DNA of 64,000 bases from Bacteroidales bacterium (GCA_017522105.1 JAFXAA010000035.1:1-64000); one strand, 5' to 3'; numbered from the stretch's first letter, positions 1-9,161 are shown. The notes: generated from the sequence alone by a model not told the origin. Numbers and translations: made by a program.

Positions 1-91
1 CCCCTACGGCATTTCTTCAGTAGTTCTTCAGTAGTTCTTCAGTCAAACACTGAAGAACTACTGAAGAACTACTGAAGAAATGCCGTAGGGG
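1..91. repeat. Palindrome of 11-bp units, copy 1
   Basis: Perfect inverted repeat: 43-bp arms at 1-43 and 49-91 around a 5-nt loop CAAAC (44-48). Each arm holds three copies of the core TTCTTCAG spaced 11 bp apart (unit TTCTTCAGTAG) and ends in CCCCTACGGC at the outer edge. The same structure recurs at 39652-39766 and 61055-61190, and a half-copy lies at 9109-9161. It may extend left of the window. No coding potential is evident. Confidence 0.95.
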
Positions 92-210
92 CTCCGGTGG
101 GGATGCGGCGGGGAGAAAAAAAAATTGCATGCCCACACAATAAATTAAATATATATACGTTTTTCCTTCCGTGTTGACAACCCAAAGCAGACAAAAATAA
201 AACGCATTAT

Positions 211-2535
211 ATGAAAAATCTTGTAATTGTTGAGTCGCCTGCCAAGGCGAAAACCATCGAGAAATTCCTCGGCAAGGACTACACCGTGAAGTCGAGCTAC
301 GGCCACATCCGCGACCTTGCGAAGAAAGAGATGAGCATCGACGTGGAGGACAACTACGAGCCTCAGTACCAAATCAGCGACGACAAGAAGGCGCTGGTGA
401 ACGAGCTGAAGAAAGCCGTGAAGGAAGCCGACAAGGTGTGGCTGGCGTCCGATGAGGACCGCGAGGGAGAGGCCATAGCGTGGCACCTCCAGGAGACCCT
501 GAAGCTGGACCCGAAGACGACGCAGCGCATAGTCTTCAACGAAATCACCAAGACGGCCATCCTGCACGCCATCGAGAACCCGCGCCAGATAGACATGAAC
601 CTGGTGGATGCGCAGCAGGCACGCCGTGTGCTGGACCGCCTGGTGGGCTACGAGATAAGCCCCATCCTGTGGAGCAAGATCAAGCCGGCCCTGAGCGCCG
701 GGCGCGTGCAGAGCGTGGCGGTGCGCCTCATCGTGGAGCGCGAGGAGGAGATCAAGCACTTCAAGAGCAAGCCCTACTTCCGCGTGACGGCGCAGTTCCG
801 CCCCATAGAGAGCGGCAAGACCCTCCACGCCGAGCTGGGACGCCACTACGACACCGCCGATGAGGCCGAGGCCTTCCTGCAGAGCCTGATAGGCGCCAAC
901 TTCAAGATCAGCAAGATTGAGACCAAGCCCGCACGCCGCACGCCGGCGCCGCCGTTCACCACGAGCACCCTGCAGCAGGAGGCCAGCCGCAAGCTGGGCT
1001 TCAGCGTGGCGCGCACCATGCAGGTGGCGCAGCAGCTGTACGAGAGCGGATACATCACCTACATGCGTACCGACAGCGTGAACCTCAGCGAGCTGGCCCT
1101 GGGCATGGCAAAGAAGGAGATCGAGCAGCAGTACGGTCCCGAATACGTCAAGACGCGCCGCTACCAGACCAAGACCAAGGGCGCCCAGGAGGCCCACGAG
1201 GCCATACGCCCCACCAACATGGAGGCACAGAGCATCAACACCGAGAGCGCGCAGCGCCGCCTCTACGAGCTGATATGGAAGCGCACCGTGGCCAGCCAGA
1301 TGGCCGACGCCGAGCTGGAGAAGACGGAGATTGAGATTGCCGCCAGCGGCCAGACGCTCACCTTCGGCTGCACCGGAGAGCAGGTGAAGTTCGACGGCTT
1401 CCTGAAGGTGTACATGGAGAGCACCGACGACGACGAGGACGGGCAGACGCAGTCGCTGCTGCCCAAGCTGCCCGAGGGCACGCGCCTGACCATGGAGAGC
1501 TGCGAGGCCGCCGAGCACTACACGCAGCACCCGCCGCGATACACCGAGGCGAGCCTCGTGAAGAAGCTCGAAGACCTCGGCATCGGCCGCCCGTCGACCT
1601 ACGCGCCGACCATAAGCACCATCCTCAAACGCGAGTACATCATCAAGGAAGACCGCGAGGCCGAGGCACGCCAGTGCACGGTGCTCACCCTCAAGGACGG
1701 CGCCGTGAAGAAAACCGAGCGCACCGAGAAGGGCTACGCCGAGAAGGGCAAGCTCTTCCCGACGGACATCGGATGCGTGGTCAACAGCTTCCTCACGGAG
1801 CATTTCGCCAACATCATAGACTATAACTTCACCGCCACGGTGGAGAAGGACTTCGACGACATTGCCGACGGCAAGAAGGAGTGGCGCAAGGTGATAGACA
1901 AGTTCTACGTGCCGTTCCACAAGAACATCAGGCAGACGCAGCAGACGAGCCAGCGCACCACGGGCAGCCGCCTGCTGGGCGTGGACCCCGCCAGCGGCAA
2001 GAACGTGTACGCCAAGATAGGCCGCTACGGCACCCTGGTGCAGATCGGCGAGACCAACAGCGACGAGAAACCCCGCTTCGCCAGCATGAAGAAGAGCCAG
2101 AGCATAGAGACCATCACCCTTGAGGAGGCCCTGGGGCTCTTCTCGCTGCCGCGCAACCTTGGGCAGTTCGAGGACAAGGACGTCACGGTGAGCATAGGCA
2201 AGTTCGGCCCCTACGTGCGCCACAACAACAAGTTCTACTCGCTGGGCAAGAACGACGACCCGTACGAGGTGTCGCTCGAACGCGCCATAGAAATCATCAA
2301 GGTCAAGCGTGCCGCCGAGGAGGAGAAGGAGGAGCTGAAGAAGATCTACCCGCACGAGATAGGCGTGAAAGACGGCGACGCCGTGGTGAGCAACATAGGG
2401 CGCTTCGGGCCGTACCTGACCTTCCGCGGCGAGAACTTCCGCCTGGCCAAGGGCGTGGACCCGCTGACGCTGACACTGGCGCAGGCCATGGAAATCATCG
2501 AAGGAGCCTCGAAAAAGAAAAGCAGGAAGAAGTAG
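211..2535 (+). CDS. topA: DNA topoisomerase I (type IA)
   Basis: Relaxes negatively supercoiled DNA by cutting and passing one strand. The 774-residue product opens with the TOPRIM signature VIVESPAKAKTIEKFLG and an acidic SDEDREGEAIAWH motif near residue 85. The active-site tyrosine is Tyr284 in YITYMRTDS. Instead of C4 zinc fingers, the C-terminus has at least two FGPY-type repeats (around residues 665 and 733) and ends in a lysine-rich tail, as in many Bacteroidota enzymes. The ATG at 211 starts exactly at the conserved N-terminus. A long palindrome lies 120 bp upstream. Family and start are clear. Confidence 0.97.
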   Translation: MKNLVIVESPAKAKTIEKFLGKDYTVKSSYGHIRDLAKKEMSIDVEDNYEPQYQISDDKKALVNELKKAVKEADKVWLASDEDREGEAIAWHLQETLKLDPKTTQRIVFNEITKTAILHAIENPRQIDMNLVDAQQARRVLDRLVGYEISPILWSKIKPALSAGRVQSVAVRLIVEREEEIKHFKSKPYFRVTAQFRPIESGKTLHAELGRHYDTADEAEAFLQSLIGANFKISKIETKPARRTPAPPFTTSTLQQEASRKLGFSVARTMQVAQQLYESGYITYMRTDSVNLSELALGMAKKEIEQQYGPEYVKTRRYQTKTKGAQEAHEAIRPTNMEAQSINTESAQRRLYELIWKRTVASQMADAELEKTEIEIAASGQTLTFGCTGEQVKFDGFLKVYMESTDDDEDGQTQSLLPKLPEGTRLTMESCEAAEHYTQHPPRYTEASLVKKLEDLGIGRPSTYAPTISTILKREYIIKEDREAEARQCTVLTLKDGAVKKTERTEKGYAEKGKLFPTDIGCVVNSFLTEHFANIIDYNFTATVEKDFDDIADGKKEWRKVIDKFYVPFHKNIRQTQQTSQRTTGSRLLGVDPASGKNVYAKIGRYGTLVQIGETNSDEKPRFASMKKSQSIETITLEEALGLFSLPRNLGQFEDKDVTVSIGKFGPYVRHNNKFYSLGKNDDPYEVSLERAIEIIKVKRAAEEEKEELKKIYPHEIGVKDGDAVVSNIGRFGPYLTFRGENFRLAKGVDPLTLTLAQAMEIIEGASKKKSRKK

Positions 2536-2544
2536 GCGTCAGAG

Positions 2545-4440
2545 GTGAAGCTATCGGTAGTTATAGTAAACTACAACGTCAAGTACTTCCTCAAGCAGTG
2601 CCTGGCGTCGGTCTACGGCTCTGAGAGGCGGCTCGCCGACGGCAGCGAGCTGGAGCTTGATGTGTGGGTGGTGGACAACGACTCTGTGGACGGCAGCGTG
2701 GAGATGGTGCGCAAGGATTTCCCGCAGGCGCACTTGATAGCCAACAAGGAGAACGTGGGCTTCGCCAAGGCCAACAACATGGCGCTGAAACAGGCCACGG
2801 GCGATTTGCTGCTGCTGCTCAACCCAGACACGGTGGTGGAGCGCGACACACTGGTGCGCTGCGCCGACTTCATGGCGGAGCATGCCGACTGCGGCGGCCT
2901 GACGGTGAAGATGGTGGACGGCAAGGGCAACTACCTGCGCGAGAGCAAACGAGGCTTCCCGTCGCCGGCAGCGTCGTTCTACAAGGTGACGGGCCTGACA
3001 CGGCTCTTCCCGCACTCGCGGCGACTGGCGGCATACTACATGGGCCACCTGCCGGAGGACGAGGTGAACGAGATAGAGATACTGCCCGGGGCCTTCCTGA
3101 TGTTCCGGCGCGAGGTGTATGAAGCCACGGGAGGCTTGGACGAGAGCTATTTCATGTACGGCGAGGACATAGACTTCTCGTGGTGCATAAAACTGGCGGG
3201 GTGGAAGAACTACTACCTGCCCACCACGCGCATCATCCACTACAAGGGCGAGAGCACGCGCAAGGGCTCGATGAACTACGTCTACACGTTCTACAACGCC
3301 ATGTCCATCTTCGTGCGCAAGTACTTCAACGGCAAGGACGCGCGGCTGTTCAACATGCTGCTGCAGACTGCCATCTGGATGCGTGCCACGCTGGCATGGC
3401 TGATACGGATAGCCAAGCACATAGCCGTGCCGTTGCTGGACTTCCTGCTGGCCTACGGGGGCTTTGTGCTCATCAAGCAGGTGTGGGAAAGCGTCAAGTG
3501 GGGCGGCGCGGAATACTACCCGCCGCAGTACACGCTGCTGGTCATACCGCTGTACATCCTCATCCTGATGTGCAGCAGCTGGCTGGGCGGAGGCTATGAC
3601 AAGCCGGTGCGCATAGGGCGCATAGTGAGCGGCATGGGCACAGGACTGCTTATGCTGCTGGCCTTCTACTCGCTGCTCGACGAGAGCCAGCGCTATTCGC
3701 GCCTGCTGCTGCTCATGGGGTCGGCATGGACGCTGACGGCCACACTGCTGGTGCGCGTGGCGCTGAGCCTCAAAGGGGTGAAAGGATACACGCTGCGCAC
3801 GCACGCACGCGGAGCCACACTCGCAGTGGGCACCACCGCCGAGACGGCACGCATCAGAGAGCTGTACTCCTCGATGGGCATATCGACAGAGAAACTCACG
3901 GAGACCGACGACACCGACGCCCACCACCTGCAGGACCTCATACGCATAGAGCATGCCGAGGAGGTGGTCTTCTGCGGCTGCGACATACGCCACGTCATAG
4001 GCCTCATGGCGCACCTGCGCACAACGGGCGTGGAGTACAAGATTGCACCGCGCGAGAGCGACTACGTCATCGGCAGCGAGACGGTGCTCACGCCCGACGA
4101 CCTGTACATTGCCAATCTCGACACTATCAGCACCGACACGGCACGGCGCACCAAGCGCATGTTCGACATCGGCACAGCGGCGGCTCTGCTGCTGCTCTCG
4201 CCGGTGCTCTTCTGGTTCCAGAAGCGCAAGAACAGATACTTCGGCGACTGCCTCGCGGTGATGGTGGGCAGTCTCACGTGGGTGGGCTACACGGGCCACC
4301 GGGGCGTCTTCTCGCCCGCCGACATCATGGACGGCAAGCCTACCGAGCAGCTGCGCGAGAGACTTACACTGCGCTATATGCGCCACTACAGCACCGCAAC
4401 GGACTTCTCCATACTAATGCGCAACATCAAGAATATATGA
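2545..4440 (+). CDS. Family 2 glycosyltransferase with C-terminal membrane and nucleotide-binding part
   Basis: The N-terminal ~270 residues form a GT-A family 2 domain like rhamnosyltransferases: SVVIVNYNVKYFL at the start, NVGFAKANN, the acidic metal site NPDTVV and GEDIDFSWCIKLAGW. It should transfer a sugar from a nucleotide donor during envelope polysaccharide synthesis. Residues ~270-410 contain several membrane segments, and the last ~200 residues resemble the nucleotide-binding and membrane part of initiating sugar transferases (RTKRMFDIGTAAALLLLSP) without a full catalytic domain. Translation starts at GTG 9 bp after topA. The end overlaps the next gene by ATGA. Substrate unknown. 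Confidence 0.88.
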   Translation: MKLSVVIVNYNVKYFLKQCLASVYGSERRLADGSELELDVWVVDNDSVDGSVEMVRKDFPQAHLIANKENVGFAKANNMALKQATGDLLLLLNPDTVVERDTLVRCADFMAEHADCGGLTVKMVDGKGNYLRESKRGFPSPAASFYKVTGLTRLFPHSRRLAAYYMGHLPEDEVNEIEILPGAFLMFRREVYEATGGLDESYFMYGEDIDFSWCIKLAGWKNYYLPTTRIIHYKGESTRKGSMNYVYTFYNAMSIFVRKYFNGKDARLFNMLLQTAIWMRATLAWLIRIAKHIAVPLLDFLLAYGGFVLIKQVWESVKWGGAEYYPPQYTLLVIPLYILILMCSSWLGGGYDKPVRIGRIVSGMGTGLLMLLAFYSLLDESQRYSRLLLLMGSAWTLTATLLVRVALSLKGVKGYTLRTHARGATLAVGTTAETARIRELYSSMGISTEKLTETDDTDAHHLQDLIRIEHAEEVVFCGCDIRHVIGLMAHLRTTGVEYKIAPRESDYVIGSETVLTPDDLYIANLDTISTDTARRTKRMFDIGTAAALLLLSPVLFWFQKRKNRYFGDCLAVMVGSLTWVGYTGHRGVFSPADIMDGKPTEQLRERLTLRYMRHYSTATDFSILMRNIKNI

Positions 4441-5075
4441 GACGACTGTTTGCCATAGCACTGCTGGCCCTGATGCCCCTCGCCCCACAGGCGCAGAGGA
4501 TACACGCCTTTGTGTCGTCGGGTCTGACGGTGAGCCAGATTGAGGGCGACGAGCTCAAAGGGTTCAAGCACTTCGGCTATACCGGCGGCGTTGGTGCCCT
4601 GGCCTCGGTGAGCAAGAACAACCAGTGGGGGGTGAGCGTTGAAGCCCTGTATACACAGCGCGGCTCCTACAACAACAGCGGCGACCCATACAGCATAAAG
4701 CTCACGCTGCACTACATAGAAATCCCTGTGCTGGTGCACTGGCAAGACCCATACGGCGGCATGCTCTTCGGCCTCGGCGTGAACTACGGCCGCCTGGTGC
4801 AGCAGCCGCACAGCGTGATGAAGTACAACCCCAACTACTTCTTCCCCGACACGAGCGACTTCACCTTCCTTGGCAACGACCTGTCTGTGGTGGCCGACGC
4901 ACGCTTCACCATCTGGAGCGGCCTGCAGCTTGGCTTACGCTGGCAGTACTCGGTGCTGCCCATCAAGCGCGACTGGCGCTTCTATGAATACAAAAGCAAC
5001 GGCACCAAGCTCGACGAATATGTCAACAACGCCTACAACCACAGCATCACCGTCAGACTGATATGGCAGTTTTAG
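4437..5075 (+). CDS. Outer-membrane beta-barrel protein (PorT-like)
   Basis: A 212-residue protein with a signal peptide (MRRLFAIALLALMPLAPQAQ) followed by alternating hydrophobic/aromatic strands and a terminal aromatic residue (RLIWQF), typical of small Bacteroidota beta-barrels annotated as porin or PorT family. It is expected in the outer membrane; function unknown. The ATG overlaps the upstream stop (ATGA, 4437-4440), and the last 13 bases overlap coaD. The ATG fits the signal peptide, so the longer frame upstream was not used. Confidence 0.8.
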   Translation: MRRLFAIALLALMPLAPQAQRIHAFVSSGLTVSQIEGDELKGFKHFGYTGGVGALASVSKNNQWGVSVEALYTQRGSYNNSGDPYSIKLTLHYIEIPVLVHWQDPYGGMLFGLGVNYGRLVQQPHSVMKYNPNYFFPDTSDFTFLGNDLSVVADARFTIWSGLQLGLRWQYSVLPIKRDWRFYEYKSNGTKLDEYVNNAYNHSITVRLIWQF

Positions 5076-5485
5076 CACTCTTCCCCGGTTCCTTCGACCC
5101 CTTCACCAAGGGGCATGAGGCAGTGTTGCGCCGCGTGCTGCCACTCTTCGACAAGGTGGTGGTGGCCGTGGGCGTCAATAGCGAGAAGCACTGCATGTTC
5201 AGCCCGGAGGAGCGCATGGAGCGCATACGCGAGGCCATGAAGGACTGCCCCACAGTGGAGGTGACCTCCTACAGCGGCATGACCATAGACCTGTGCCACA
5301 GCCTGGGCGCCAAAGCCATCATCCGCGGCATACGCACCGCCGCAGACTTTGAGTACGAGCAGCTGATAGCCTCCGTCAACCGTGCACAGGACCCCACGAT
5401 AGAGACCCTCCTGGTGATGGCCGACGCCGAGCACATCAACATCTCCTCCACCCTTGAGCGAGAAAAAATCACCCATAACTCATAA
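5063..5485 (+). CDS. coaD: Phosphopantetheine adenylyltransferase, short C-terminus
   Basis: Adenylates 4'-phosphopantetheine to dephospho-CoA, the penultimate step of CoA synthesis. The nucleotidyltransferase signature FPGSFDPFTKGHEAV is at residues 7-21, followed by the RGIRTAADFEYE motif and ISST near residue 128. The product is 140 residues; CoaD proteins usually run about 150-165, with a further helix after ISST. Here the reading frame ends 10 residues after that motif. The neighbouring frames do not restore a normal tail. It overlaps the barrel gene by 13 bp and precedes recG by 8 bp. Confidence 0.92.
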   Translation: MAVLALFPGSFDPFTKGHEAVLRRVLPLFDKVVVAVGVNSEKHCMFSPEERMERIREAMKDCPTVEVTSYSGMTIDLCHSLGAKAIIRGIRTAADFEYEQLIASVNRAQDPTIETLLVMADAEHINISSTLEREKITHNS

Positions 5486-5493
5486 CCAAAGAA

Positions 5494-7578
5494 GTGCTGC
5501 CGGGTGACGACATAGTATACCTCAAAGGCGTAGGCCCCTCGCGGGCCAAAGTCCTCGCCGCCGAGGCGGGCATACACACCTGCGGCGACCTGCTGCTCTA
5601 CTACCCCTTCCGCCACATAGACCGTTCGCAGCAGAGCACCATAGCGTCGCTGCACGACGAGAACCAGTACGTGGTGCTGCAAGGCACGGTGAGCAACATG
5701 CAGACCGCCAGCACCGGGCCGCGCCGCGAGCGGCTGACCGTGGACTTCAGCGACGGCACAGGCTCCCTGCAGCTCGTCTGGTTCCAGGGCACAAAATGGG
5801 TGCGCGAGAAACTCAAGCCCGGCGTGAAGTACACCGTCATGGGCAAGCCCACGGTGTTCAACGGCCAGTGGCAGATGACTCACCCCGAGCTGGAGGCCGC
5901 CGGTGCTTCCTCCGACAGCCACCAGCCTTTCCTGCCCATCTACCCCACCACAGAGAAGATGAAGCACAGCGGCCTCGGCACCCGCGCCATAGCGCGCCTC
6001 ACCGAGACCCTCGTCGGCTCCCTCGGCGGCATCGACGAGACCCTGCCTACCGACGTCATAGAGCGCTACCGCCTCCTTGGCCGCCGCGAGGCCCTCAAGG
6101 CCATACACTACCCCGACAGCCAGCAGCAGCTCGACGCCGCCCGCACGCGCCTGAAGTTCGAGGAACTCTTCTTCATGCAGCTCGACTACCAGTGGGCCCA
6201 CAGCGAGCGCCAGCAGCACTCCGCCGGGCGCGTCTTCGCCACCGTGGGCGACCACTTCAACCGCTTCTACAGCGAGAAGATACCCTTTCCTCTCACCGGG
6301 GCGCAGAAGCGCGTCATACGCGAAATACGCGAGGACATGCGCTCCGGCCACCAGATGAACCGTCTGCTGCAGGGCGACGTGGGCAGCGGCAAGACCCTCG
6401 TGGCCCTGATGTGCATGCTCCTGGCCATAGACAACGGCAGCCAGACATGCCTCATGGCCCCCACCGAGATACTGGCCACACAGCACTACAACACCTTCCT
6501 CCGCATGCTCGACGGCCTCGGCCTCGGCGTGGAGCTGCTGATAGGCAGCGTGCGGCCGGCCGACAAGAAGAAGATAAAAGCCCGCATCGCCGCCGGCGAG
6601 ACACACATCGTCATAGGCACCCACGCCCTCATCGAGGACGACGTCACCTTCCGCGACCTCGGCCTCGTGGTCATCGACGAGCAGCACCGCTTCGGCGTGG
6701 AACAGCGCAGCAAGCTCTGGGCCAAGGCCACGCCGCCGCCCCACGTGCTGGTGATGACCGCCACCCCCATACCGCGCACCCTGGCCATGACCGTCTACGG
6801 CGACCTGGACTGCTCCGTCATCGACGAGCTGCCCCCCGGGCGCCACCCCGTGCGCACCTACCACCGCACCGAGCCGCACCGCCCCTTGGTGTTCAGCTTC
6901 CTGAAGAAGCAGATAGACGCCGGGCGACAGGTCTACGTCGTCTACCCCCTCATCCACGAGAGCGAGAAGCTCGACCTCAAAGACCTCATCGACGGCCTGG
7001 AGATGGTGCAGAGCTACTTCCCGCGCCCGCAGTACCACGTCTCCATGCTCCACGGCGGCCTCACCGCCGAGGAGAAAGCCTTCGAGATGCAGCGTTTCAA
7101 GGAGGGCAAGACGCACATCATGGTGGCCACCACGGTGATAGAGGTGGGCGTCGACGTGCCCAACGCCACGGTGATGGTCATAGAGAACGCCGAACACTTC
7201 GGCCTCTCGCAGCTGCACCAGCTCCGCGGCCGCGTGGGACGCGGCGCCGAGCAGAGCTATTGCATCCTCATGACCAAAGACAGCCTCGGCTACTCCAGCC
7301 AGGAGCGCATACGCACCATGTGCAGCACCACCGACGGCTTCCAGATAGCCGAAGCCGACCTGCGGCTGCGCGGCCCCGGCGACATGCAGGGGCTGCAGCA
7401 GAGCGGCGTGCTGGACCTCAAGATAGCCTCCATCGTCGACGACGAGCCCCTCGTGGCCGCCGCGCGCAACGAGGTGCGCGACATCCTCGATGCCGACCCC
7501 ACCCTCGCCGCGCACCCCCTCCTGCTGCGCTACATAGAGCACTCGAAAAACAAGACACTGTGGAGCAAGATTAGTTAA
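5494..7578 (+). CDS. recG: ATP-dependent DNA helicase RecG
   Basis: Branch-migrating helicase that remodels stalled replication forks and recombination intermediates. The 694-residue product has the N-terminal wedge/OB domain, Walker A GDVGSGKT at ~294-301, the Walker B variant DEQHRFGVEQR, TATPIPRTLAM, and helicase C motifs including QLRGRVGRG. Length is normal. The start is GTG at 5494, 8 bp after coaD. Its TAA stop (7576-7578) lies inside a 7-bp repeat array that also supplies the next gene's start codon. Confidence 0.96.
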   Translation: MLPGDDIVYLKGVGPSRAKVLAAEAGIHTCGDLLLYYPFRHIDRSQQSTIASLHDENQYVVLQGTVSNMQTASTGPRRERLTVDFSDGTGSLQLVWFQGTKWVREKLKPGVKYTVMGKPTVFNGQWQMTHPELEAAGASSDSHQPFLPIYPTTEKMKHSGLGTRAIARLTETLVGSLGGIDETLPTDVIERYRLLGRREALKAIHYPDSQQQLDAARTRLKFEELFFMQLDYQWAHSERQQHSAGRVFATVGDHFNRFYSEKIPFPLTGAQKRVIREIREDMRSGHQMNRLLQGDVGSGKTLVALMCMLLAIDNGSQTCLMAPTEILATQHYNTFLRMLDGLGLGVELLIGSVRPADKKKIKARIAAGETHIVIGTHALIEDDVTFRDLGLVVIDEQHRFGVEQRSKLWAKATPPPHVLVMTATPIPRTLAMTVYGDLDCSVIDELPPGRHPVRTYHRTEPHRPLVFSFLKKQIDAGRQVYVVYPLIHESEKLDLKDLIDGLEMVQSYFPRPQYHVSMLHGGLTAEEKAFEMQRFKEGKTHIMVATTVIEVGVDVPNATVMVIENAEHFGLSQLHQLRGRVGRGAEQSYCILMTKDSLGYSSQERIRTMCSTTDGFQIAEADLRLRGPGDMQGLQQSGVLDLKIASIVDDEPLVAAARNEVRDILDADPTLAAHPLLLRYIEHSKNKTLWSKIS

Positions 7579-7709
7579 GAGTTAAGAGTTATGAGTTATG
7601 AGTTTGGCGATAAGGTTAATGTTGACAAGTTGAGAAGTTCCCACAAAAACTCCTCAACCCACCAGCCTGTCAACCCATCAACCTATCAACCTATCAACTT
7701 ATCAACCCG
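7573..7709. repeat. Heptamer array followed by inverted octamer array
   Basis: 7573-7605 is two AGTTAAG units, two AGTTATG units and a partial unit. 7621-7637 continues with GTTGACAA/GTTGAGAA. 7654-7709 is seven 8-bp units of the type TCAACCTA on the opposite strand sense. The first array contains the recG stop codon and the ATG of the GNAT gene; the octamer array encodes the low-complexity N-terminus of that acetyltransferase. Confidence 0.9.
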
Positions 7710-8079
7710 CCATCCTGTCGAGCTGGTGGCCGAAGAGGGGGCTTCGCTGTCGTCGGGGTCGCTGCGCCTCTACGCGCTGCCCTACGGCTGCGTCGACCTC
7801 TACGCCTACGACCCGCTGAACCGCCGCGCGGCGGTGGGCATCATGGTGGCCACGGAGCACCGCCGCAAGGGCTACGCCCTGGCCATGCTTGAGACCCTGC
7901 GCCACATGGCAGCCGACACCTACCGGCTGCACTGCCTCTATGCCGACATCGCCGCCACCAACACCGCCTCGACAGCCCTCTTCCGCAAGGCGGGCTACAG
8001 CGAGTGCGGACACTTCAAGGAGTGGCTCGAATACGACAGCCACTTCGTAGACACTATACGCATGCAACTGATACTATGA
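7591..8079 (+). CDS. GNAT-family N-acetyltransferase with repeat-encoded N-terminus
   Basis: Acetyl-CoA-dependent acyltransferase of unknown substrate. The core begins around residue 45 and shows the GNAT acetyl-CoA loop RRKGYALAMLETL and the late motif NTASTALFRKAGYSECGHFKEW, close to RimJ/RimL-like enzymes. The first ~45 residues are Ser/Thr/Pro/Asn/Gln-rich and are encoded by an 8-bp tandem array (7654-7709), so they are unlikely to be part of the original fold. The start ATG sits within an AGTTATG array; a start at a later codon cannot be excluded. The stop overlaps mltG by ATGA. Confidence 0.82.
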   Translation: MSYEFGDKVNVDKLRSSHKNSSTHQPVNPSTYQPINLSTRHPVELVAEEGASLSSGSLRLYALPYGCVDLYAYDPLNRRAAVGIMVATEHRRKGYALAMLETLRHMAADTYRLHCLYADIAATNTASTALFRKAGYSECGHFKEWLEYDSHFVDTIRMQLIL

Positions 8080-9059
8080 AAAAACAAACCCTGGCCATAA
8101 TCCTCGTCCTCGCCGCCGTGCTGGCGGGCTGCATCGTTGGCGCCCTCGGACTGCGCCGCCCCACCGCCAACAGCACACCGCTGCGCCTCAACCTGCCCGA
8201 AGGTACCGACTACAAAGCACTGTGCGACAGCCTTTCGTCCAACGGTATAGCGACGGGAGGCACCTTCAGCCTCATGGCCCGCGCCATGCGCCTGAACCAG
8301 AACGTGCGCCCCGGCAGCTACGTCGTCGAGCCTCACATGCGACAGCTCGCCCTCGTGCGCAAACTGCGCAACGGCCAGCAAGACCCCATACGGCTGACCA
8401 TCGGCAAGTTCCGCACGCCGCAGCAGCTCAACAAATACCTCAACAAGAAACTGATGCACGATGACTTCGACGTCACCCTCGACAGCTTCCACCTGGTCCT
8501 TCAGGACACCTACGAGTTCTACTGGACCGTCAGCCCCGAGCAATTCATGCAGCGGATGGAAGACGAGTACAATCGGTTTTGGACCACGGAAGTCGGCCCT
8601 CAGGGCGAACTACGGTGCGACCTTCTCGAGCTCTCCGACAACGGCAATGCGCGACTGGAGACAATGATTTTGGCTTCGATAGTTGATGAAGAAACCAACA
8701 ACAACGCCGAGAAGCCACTGATAGCCAGTGTGTACATCAACCGTTTGGAGCGCGGCATGCCCCTCCAGGCCGACCCCACGGTGAAGTATGCCGTGGGCGA
8801 CTTCACCCTCAAGCGCATTCTCAACAAACACCTCGCCGTCGAATCCCCCTTCAACACCTACCTCCACGCCGGCCTGCCACCCGCCCCCATCTGCCTACCC
8901 TCGAAAGCCAGCATTGACGCCGTCATCAACGCCAAAGAGACCAACTACCTCTATTTCTGTGCCTCCGACAAGCTTGACGGCACCCACCGCTTTGCCGCCA
9001 CCCTGGCCGAGCACAACCGCAACGCCGCCCGCTACCATGCGGCCATCAGCCGCCTCTGA
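8076..9059 (+). CDS. mltG: Endolytic murein transglycosylase MltG
   Basis: Cleaves nascent glycan strands in the periplasm and is thought to terminate peptidoglycan polymerisation. The 327-residue product has an N-terminal membrane anchor (residues 5-25), a LysM-like/YceG domain and the catalytic signature ASIVxxET with Glu206. Conserved downstream elements QADPTVKYA and PFNTYLHAGLPPAPI are present. The ATG at 8076 overlaps the acetyltransferase stop, which favours it over the longer upstream frame. Gene order recG-GNAT-mltG reads as one transcription unit. Confidence 0.94.
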   Translation: MKKQTLAIILVLAAVLAGCIVGALGLRRPTANSTPLRLNLPEGTDYKALCDSLSSNGIATGGTFSLMARAMRLNQNVRPGSYVVEPHMRQLALVRKLRNGQQDPIRLTIGKFRTPQQLNKYLNKKLMHDDFDVTLDSFHLVLQDTYEFYWTVSPEQFMQRMEDEYNRFWTTEVGPQGELRCDLLELSDNGNARLETMILASIVDEETNNNAEKPLIASVYINRLERGMPLQADPTVKYAVGDFTLKRILNKHLAVESPFNTYLHAGLPPAPICLPSKASIDAVINAKETNYLYFCASDKLDGTHRFAATLAEHNRNAARYHAAISRL

Positions 9060-9108
9060 CTTCCCACGGATCCGCCCCGCCTCCCCGACGGGGTCGGTAC
9101 GGCCTTCC

Positions 9109-9161
9109 ACTGAAGAACGGCCGTAGGGGGGCCGTAGGGGCTCCGTAGGGACTCCGTACCC
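9109..9161. repeat. Half-copy of the 11-bp palindromic element
   Basis: ACTGAAGAACGG (9109-9120) is followed by three 11-bp units, CCGTAGGGGGG, CCGTAGGGGCT and CCGTAGGGACT, and then CCGTACCC. This is the right flank of the palindromes at 39652 and 61055 without a left arm. It lies between mltG and the T9SS cargo gene. Confidence 0.8.

Noticed and set aside
145-2355. Long open frame on the minus strand opposite topA (736 codons)
   Set aside because: Shadow of a G+C-rich gene: its protein is His/Leu/Val-rich low complexity with no domain, while the plus strand encodes full topA.
5455-5510. Frameshift explaining the short CoaD
   Set aside because: Neither alternative frame after the A-run yields the expected C-terminal helix, so a genuine short end is more likely.
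5269-7542. 757-codon minus-strand frame opposite recG
   Set aside because: Antisense shadow without recognisable domain.
7654-7709. CRISPR-like short repeats
   Set aside because: Units are 7-8 bp with no unique spacers of constant length between repeats, and no cas genes are present.
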